Shown here one piece after another: positions 6,046 through 10,052 of a stretch of DNA of 10,052 bases. A program made the translations under genes and the position numbers. Positions within the stretch are counted from its first letter, which is position 1. Each line of letters starts with the position of its first letter. The notes beneath the pieces are model-generated. The model did not search any database. It saw only the letters and a list, made by a program, of their open reading frames with translations, and was not told the DNA's origin. Source of the DNA: an uncultured Eubacteriales bacterium (lineage in GTDB: Bacteria > Bacillota > Clostridia > Oscillospirales > Acutalibacteraceae); the NCBI GenBank assembly GCA_948762645.1, contig CAQBRY010000011.1, positions 1-10,052 on the forward strand, given 5' to 3'.

Positions 6046-7515
6046 TTATGCTAAATGTGATTCTGATAAAATATTATTTATAATTTCTCTCTCATCAAAA
6101 TTATATTTTACTCCGTTTATCTCCTGATACGTTTCATGACCTTTTCCTGCTAAAACTATAATATCTCCGTCCCGCGCCGTCTCTAGACAGTACTTTATCG
6201 CTTTTTTCCTATCAGGTATCACTATATATTTTCCCTTGGACTTTTGAACCCCTACTTCTATATCTTTTATTATATCTGTTACGTTTTCAAAGCGTGAATT
6301 ATCTGCCGTAATTATTGATAAATCAGCGAACTTTCCGGCTGCTTCTCCCATTTCATATCTTCTATCTCTAGGTCTATTTCCCCCTGCGCCAAAAAGAACT
6401 ATTAGCCTATTAGGTTTATATTCTCTTAAAGTTGTAAGTACGTTTTCCATACTTACCGCATTATGAGCATAATCTATCAAAAGAGTATAGTTTCCGGGTA
6501 CTTTTACGGGTTCCACCCTCCCCTTAACTCTGACTTTATTTATTCCTTTTTGAATAATTTCCACATCGATTCCTACATACTCACAAAATAAACACGCTGC
6601 AAGAGCGTTATACACACTAAATCTTCCGGGGATAGGTATTTTTAAATCATATTCCTGGTTACTGCTTATAAATTTACATTCTACTCCCACATAGCCTTGA
6701 TTTACTATTAAACCTGTTTTACTGCAATATAAATCTGATGAACTGCCAAACCCAAACGTTTTAACATCACAAACACTATTTTTTTTGACATCCAAATATT
6801 TATCATCATCCCTATTAATAAATACTACTTGGCTATTTTTAAATAACAAACATTTTGATTTAAAATAATCGTTCATATCCTCATGTTCGTTTGTACCCAC
6901 GTGATCCTTAGAAAAGTTCGTAAATATTCCATAATTAAACTTGAATCCATCAAGACGGTGATGCTTAAGGCCCAATGATGACGCTTCCAAAACAGCATAC
7001 TTACACCCTGAATTAGCCATATAAGATAAATGACTTTGTATTTCATAAGATTCAGGAGTAGTATTTTCTGTCTTAATTACCTCGTCGCCTAGCAGTACGC
7101 CCATGGTTCCTATTACCCCTACTTTATCTCCGTTTTGTTCTAGTATTGATTTTATCATATGAGAGGTAGTTGTTTTTCCTTTTGTGCCCGTTATTCCTAC
7201 TGTTATAAGTTTAGACGCAGGATGACCAAAAAAATTACATGACATTTTTGCCAATTCTTTTCTAGTGTTCTTTACTATTACTACGTTTTCAAACGAAACT
7301 TTCAATTCCTGCTGTGCTATTATAACTTTACATCCTTTATCAATCGCTTCTTTAACAAAAAAATGTCCGTCAATATTAGATCCTTTCAAACAAACAAACA
7401 TACTTCCGCCGGAGACTTTTGTGGAGTTATAAGCTATATCCGAAATATCTATATCCATGTCTTTACAACCACTTTTTACAATATCTACTCCATCTAAAAT
7501 CTCAATTAGTTTCAT
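6046..7515 (-). CDS. murE: MurE-type UDP-N-acetylmuramoyl-tripeptide synthetase (probably meso-diaminopimelate adding)
   Basis: MurE adds the third stem-peptide residue to UDP-MurNAc-L-Ala-D-Glu using ATP. The 489 residues are normal in length. The N-terminal UMP-binding domain has DIAYNSTKVSGGSMFVCLKG (26-45). The ATPase domain has the P-loop GTKGKTTT (110-117), NTTPES (151-156), LEASSLGL, TNFSKDHVG and YFKSKCLLF with K221 as the likely carbamyl-lysine. The C-terminal domain has DYAHN (348-352), FGAGGNRPRDRR (375-386) and DNSR (405-408), then LAGKGHETYQ. The specificity loop is DNPR in diaminopimelate enzymes, and lysine enzymes lack the Arg; here the Arg is kept but Pro is Ser, so diaminopimelate is likely, not certain. 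The start is supported by AGAGGTG (7527-7521) ahead of ATG. It lies upstream of murF by 10 bases. Confidence 0.93.
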   Translation of the reverse strand: MKLIEILDGVDIVKSGCKDMDIDISDIAYNSTKVSGGSMFVCLKGSNIDGHFFVKEAIDKGCKVIIAQQELKVSFENVVIVKNTRKELAKMSCNFFGHPASKLITVGITGTKGKTTTSHMIKSILEQNGDKVGVIGTMGVLLGDEVIKTENTTPESYEIQSHLSYMANSGCKYAVLEASSLGLKHHRLDGFKFNYGIFTNFSKDHVGTNEHEDMNDYFKSKCLLFKNSQVVFINRDDDKYLDVKKNSVCDVKTFGFGSSSDLYCSKTGLIVNQGYVGVECKFISSNQEYDLKIPIPGRFSVYNALAACLFCEYVGIDVEIIQKGINKVRVKGRVEPVKVPGNYTLLIDYAHNAVSMENVLTTLREYKPNRLIVLFGAGGNRPRDRRYEMGEAAGKFADLSIITADNSRFENVTDIIKDIEVGVQKSKGKYIVIPDRKKAIKYCLETARDGDIIVLAGKGHETYQEINGVKYNFDEREIINNILSESHLA

Positions 7516-7533
7516 AAAAACACCTCTATCAAT

Positions 7534-7563
7534 ACTATAACTAATTTATCTAATAATATGCAA
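7534..7563 (-). promoter_or_regulatory. Candidate promoter for murE-murF
   Basis: TTGCAT (7563-7558), an 18-base spacer and TATAGT (7539-7534) fit a moderate sigma-A promoter. The start would fall at about 7527, right at the ribosome binding site of murE, leaving an unusually short leader; this weakens the call. Read-through from the TrkA genes is the alternative. Confidence 0.3.
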
Positions 7564-7568
7564 ATTAT

Positions 7569-7600
7569 AAAAAAATTTCCTTTACTATCAAAATTTTTTT
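7569..7600 (-). terminator. A/T-only inverted repeat at the end of the second TrkA gene, possible weak terminator
   Basis: AAAAAAATTT (7569-7578) and AAATTTTTTT (7591-7600) are exact complements around a 12-base loop, overlapping the TAA of the TrkA gene. The minus-strand RNA would form ten A-U pairs ending in a U7 tract. Without G-C pairs the stem is weak, so any termination would be partial. Confidence 0.25.
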
Positions 7601-8255
7601 AGCCTTCAAAAAATTCTCTTATTTCCTTTTGTCTATTATATTCACAAAATATTATTATTTCATCTCCAGGTAATAAAGTCGCATCGGCGTGAGGAAAAAT
7701 AAAGTTTTCCTCTCTTACTATAGATACTATCAAACATGACGAAGGTAAATTCATATCTTTAATCTTTACATCCTTCATACGAAAATCATTAGGAAGTATC
7801 ATCGACAGTATTGACGCCCTGCCTTTATTTAAACTTGCAACTAACTGCATTTCTCCATTATGAATTTCATGTTCCACCATTTTCGTTATTATTTCAGTAC
7901 TGCTCACCGTATTATAAATGCCAAGCTCCTTCATAACCTCAAGGTTTCTCGGATTATTTACTCTTGCTATAACTTTTTCAACCATAAATTTCCTTTTAAC
8001 CAACTGACATGCTACCAAATTATCTTGATCCCTTCCAGTTACCGCTACAAAGCAGTCTGCTTTAGCTATACCTGCATCAATCAATGCTTCTATTTCCGTA
8101 CCATCTCCGTGAATTACTTCTATCCCTAAGTTATTAGCAAGATTTAAGCATTTACTCTTATTCTTTTCAACAAGTGAAATATCATATTTCCTCTCCATCA
8201 TACTTTGTGACAAATAATATCCAAGTTTACCTCCGCCTACTATTACTACCCTCAC
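7599..8255 (-). CDS. TrkA/KtrA-type RCK subunit of a potassium transporter (second of a pair)
   Basis: A cytoplasmic gating subunit of Trk/Ktr K+ channels: the N-terminal RCK domain binds nucleotide (ATP/ADP or NAD) and the RCK_C domain binds regulators, c-di-AMP in several Gram-positive homologues. Visible features are the Rossmann loop IVGGGKLGYYL, acidic LVEKN at the end of the second strand, HGDGTE, VTGRDQDNLVACQLVKR and RVNNPRNLEVMKELGI. RCK_C covers roughly the last 80 residues and ends with LLPGDEIIIFC. An ATG exists at 8264, but AAAGG touches it directly; the GTG at 8255 has AAAGGA eight bases upstream and gives the family start MRVVIVGGGKLG, so I choose GTG (218 residues). It follows the first RCK gene by about 30 bases. 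The membrane subunit (TrkH/KtrB) is not in the window. Confidence 0.9.
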   Translation of the reverse strand: MRVVIVGGGKLGYYLSQSMMERKYDISLVEKNKSKCLNLANNLGIEVIHGDGTEIEALIDAGIAKADCFVAVTGRDQDNLVACQLVKRKFMVEKVIARVNNPRNLEVMKELGIYNTVSSTEIITKMVEHEIHNGEMQLVASLNKGRASILSMILPNDFRMKDVKIKDMNLPSSCLIVSIVREENFIFPHADATLLPGDEIIIFCEYNRQKEIREFFEG

Positions 8256-8285
8256 ATTACTCATCCTTTATTATTAAAAATATAT

Positions 8286-8909
8286 TCAGTCTATTACTTT
8301 GGTATATATTATTTTATCTGTTGAACTAATTACTGCATTATTTTTTTCAGTATTTAATATAACGTCGTTGTCCCTATTGATTACTCCAACTACAAGCTCA
8401 TTACTCCTATTAGGTATCTCGTCCATAGAACGTCCTATCAAAAACTGTTCGGCCTCTCTTATTACGAAGGAAAGAGTACTTGCTCCGAATGTTATCTGCT
8501 TTACTGATGTCTTTTCAGCCAATGCTGAAAACATGGCTTCAGTTGAAAGCTTCGTTTCACATATAGTTTGAAGTCCGAAATGTTTAAATATCTTTTCTCT
8601 TGCCGGATCTATTATCCTTGTCACAACATTTTGTATGTCGAAAAATTCTCTTACTATCTGAGATATAGTTATATTTAAATTATCATCATCAGTAGTAGTT
8701 GCTACTGCATCACAGTTTTCAATGCCCGCCTTCTTTAATACTTCTATATCCATTGGCATACCTGTTACTGTAATACCATCAAAATCGTCACTTAAAAGTT
8801 TGAAAGATTCCGGATCTCTATCTACTATCGAAACATTATGTCCATACCTACATAGCATATCAGCCAATCTACTCCCAAGCTCTCCACACCCTACCACCAA
8901 CGTATTCAT
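8286..8909 (-). CDS. TrkA/KtrA-type RCK subunit of a potassium transporter (first of a pair)
   Basis: A 207-residue protein with the same architecture as its neighbour but clearly diverged in sequence. The RCK_N domain shows LVVGCGELGSRLADML (4-19), IVDRD (28-32, with D30 placed to contact the nucleotide ribose), TTTDDDNLNI and RIIDPAREKIFKHFGL. The C-terminal part (about 130-207) is a shorter, weakly conserved RCK_C-like domain, with FLIGRSMDEIPNRSNELVVGVI and STDKIIYTKVID. AAAGGAGG nine bases before ATG makes the start secure. Adjacent non-identical RCK genes suggest that the two proteins work together on one channel; this is inferred from position. Confidence 0.88.
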   Translation of the reverse strand: MNTLVVGCGELGSRLADMLCRYGHNVSIVDRDPESFKLLSDDFDGITVTGMPMDIEVLKKAGIENCDAVATTTDDDNLNITISQIVREFFDIQNVVTRIIDPAREKIFKHFGLQTICETKLSTEAMFSALAEKTSVKQITFGASTLSFVIREAEQFLIGRSMDEIPNRSNELVVGVINRDNDVILNTEKNNAVISSTDKIIYTKVID

Positions 8910-8998
8910 ATAAATAGTCCTCCTTTATATTTCTTAATATCCGATCAAATATTCTATTTATAAATGTAAATTTCTAAAAACATATCTATCCAAAAATC

Positions 8999-9028
8999 AC
9001 TATATTTTATTGTCTAAATCCAGTGCAA
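8999..9028 (-). promoter_or_regulatory. Candidate promoter for the TrkA pair
   Basis: TTGCAC (9028-9023), an 18-base spacer and TATAGT (9004-8999) lie in the 140-base gap between the Nudix gene and the first TrkA gene, giving a leader of about 80 bases. The -10 is good but the -35 is poor. The boxes resemble the candidate ahead of murE. I see no other gene or hairpin of note in this gap. Confidence 0.3.
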
Positions 9029-9049
9029 AACTACTTTCAAAACTTTTTA

Positions 9050-9826
9050 TCATCCATTTATATATTCTTCAAAATACACTTTTAATTTATCAAAAATAAC
9101 TTTATCACAGTCAAAAGTTAAATGATTACACACATCTTTAGTATCGCACCACAAATACTTTTCAACTTCACACTCCTGGCATTTAACATAGCATGAATCT
9201 GAAATTGCCGCATAATATACTGCTTCTAGCGTAACACCTTTTTTATAGGAAAAATACGTTGAAGACCTGAAATCAGAAATAACCTTCACATCTAATCCCA
9301 CTTCTTCTTTAATCTCACGTTTAACAGTTTCAATTTCAGTTTCATTTTTCTCCATATGTCCTTTAGGAAATCCCCAACATATTTTTTTATCGCCAATATC
9401 AAATCCAATAAGCAAAAATTTATAATTGTCATTAAACTTATGTCCAATTACAGCCCCACATGATTTTTCATATTTAGAGTAATTAAACAGTTCGTCTGAA
9501 ATAAAAAAGTCTCCATTTTCATTTCTTTTAAGTTCGACTTCTTCCATTATACTCTCACTATTAATCAAGCCATAAACATGAGGAAAGATTTTATTATTCT
9601 TATTGTTTCTCTCCCATTTTAATTCGGATTTTAAATAAAACGTATTTATACACAAAACCATCAGATCATCATTAATATCTTTTAAATTATTATTGGCTAC
9701 TTCTAACAATTGATCAAATGTACAGCAATGTATGAATCCATCTTTCTTTACCAAAAAATCACCGTAAGGCTCATCCTTAAATTTCCCTTGTCCAATTTTT
9801 TCCTCTGCAATATGAAATATTAACAT
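9050..9826 (-). CDS. DUF952 - Nudix hydrolase fusion protein
   Basis: A 258-residue soluble protein with two domains. Residues 1 to about 100 match DUF952: IFHIAEE at the start, GFIHCCTFDQLLEVAN (30-45), a hydrophobic strand then LKWERN (69-74) and FPHVYG (81-86). DUF952 is, to my recollection, placed with the ADP-ribosyltransferase fold, but has no established reaction. Residues about 120-255 are a Nudix domain, opening SCGAVIG and bearing a perfect box GX5EX7REUXEEXGU (G156 to L178, with REIKEEVGL at 170-178). WGFPKGH before the box is typical of Ap4A-hydrolase-like members, which split nucleoside diphosphate-linked compounds with Mg2+. The substrate cannot be read from sequence. AAAGGAG lies five bases before ATG. 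There is no obvious operon partner: 140 bases separate it from the TrkA genes and a decayed gene lies upstream. Confidence 0.88.
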   Translation of the reverse strand: MLIFHIAEEKIGQGKFKDEPYGDFLVKKDGFIHCCTFDQLLEVANNNLKDINDDLMVLCINTFYLKSELKWERNNKNNKIFPHVYGLINSESIMEEVELKRNENGDFFISDELFNYSKYEKSCGAVIGHKFNDNYKFLLIGFDIGDKKICWGFPKGHMEKNETEIETVKREIKEEVGLDVKVISDFRSSTYFSYKKGVTLEAVYYAAISDSCYVKCQECEVEKYLWCDTKDVCNHLTFDCDKVIFDKLKVYFEEYING

Positions 9827-9857
9827 TTTTTCTCCTTTTTATTATTTATAACTAATT

Positions 9858-10052
9858 TTAAAAAACCATAGTTCCTATAAACCAATCCCAAAAAGCATGA
9901 AGAATAACCACATTCCAAATAGACTTTGTTTTGTGAAAAAACTATTAATAAACTACCAGAATATTCCAGATATGCGTATATTTTTCAAACATCATATAAG
10001 TTTGCATATGTATAAAGCAAAAAATATATTTGTCATAATTGAAGCCTTTAAC
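9858..10052 (-). pseudogene. Decayed C-terminal piece of a CPBP-type intramembrane protease, cut by the window edge
   Basis: One frame from the window edge down to TAA at 9860-9858 reads as the last part of a CPBP (CAAX protease / Abi) protein. FFHKTKSIWNVVILHAFWDWF (27 codons with the tail, 9941-9861) matches the conserved end of the family, in which (Y/F)xKTxSIW leads into an HaxxN-type helix with a metal-ligand His. The frame upstream is closed by tandem TAA-TAG (9947-9942), then continues in register to the window edge with CFIHM, which resembles the preceding FxxxH motif. Two in-frame stops in an otherwise colinear segment indicate decay. The Asp in place of the usual Asn (HAFWD) is also atypical. 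The call rests on short motifs, so it is moderate. Confidence 0.5.

Noticed and set aside
7860..8129. Plus-strand reading frame of 89 codons
   Set aside because: Antisense to the second TrkA gene, without family motifs or a start signal.
8299..8913. Two plus-strand reading frames (8299-8571 and 8722-8913)
   Set aside because: Both are antisense to the first TrkA gene, whose motifs and ribosome binding site are clear.
1..10052. CRISPR arrays, insertion sequences, direct-repeat attachment sites
   Set aside because: No regularly spaced repeats, transposase motifs or flanking duplications were seen on reading either strand.

Overview
The window is AT-rich DNA from a low-GC Gram-positive bacterium, most likely class Clostridia (Bacillota). 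The call rests on base composition, strong AGGAGG-type ribosome binding sites, an RqcH with the bacterial NFACT layout, the trmK-nif3 pair typical of Bacillota, and a double zinc-ribbon protein of clostridial type. Every gene I can support lies on the minus strand, so transcription runs from high to low coordinates.

Layout in transcription order. (1) 10052-9858: a decayed C-terminal piece of a CPBP-type membrane protease, cut by the window edge. (2) 9826-9050: a DUF952 + Nudix fusion protein. (3) 8909-6046: two RCK/TrkA-type potassium-transport regulatory subunits followed by murE. (4) 6035-4647: murF, 10 bases after murE. (5) 4555-4384: an A/T-tract and a near-consensus sigma-A promoter driving a tRNA-like cloverleaf that lacks a usable anticodon arm and is followed by a T7 tract. 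(6) 4383-4108: a small eight-cysteine zinc-ribbon protein, ending at an 11-bp hairpin. (7) 4023-491: trmK, nif3/yqfO and rqcH, tightly packed, with a 23-base trmK-nif3 overlap. (8) 474-187: a 95-residue peptide with a Nif11-like leader and a double-glycine site, apparently cotranscribed with rqcH. (9) 133-2: the last ~43 codons of a chloramphenicol acetyltransferase, including its catalytic histidine motif, without the rest of the gene.

Functionally the core is housekeeping: cell-wall stem-peptide assembly (MurE, MurF), K+ uptake control (TrkA pair), tRNA m1A22 methylation (TrmK), a dinuclear-metal protein (Nif3) and ribosome-associated quality control by C-terminal tailing (RqcH). The two ends are accessory-like, each with a broken gene. 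The points most worth a second look are the tRNA-like leader of the zinc-ribbon gene, the orphan double-glycine peptide at the end of the rqcH operon, and the DUF952-Nudix fusion. No CRISPR array, insertion sequence, rRNA or intact canonical tRNA was found, and no gene-free stretch exceeds 300 bases.
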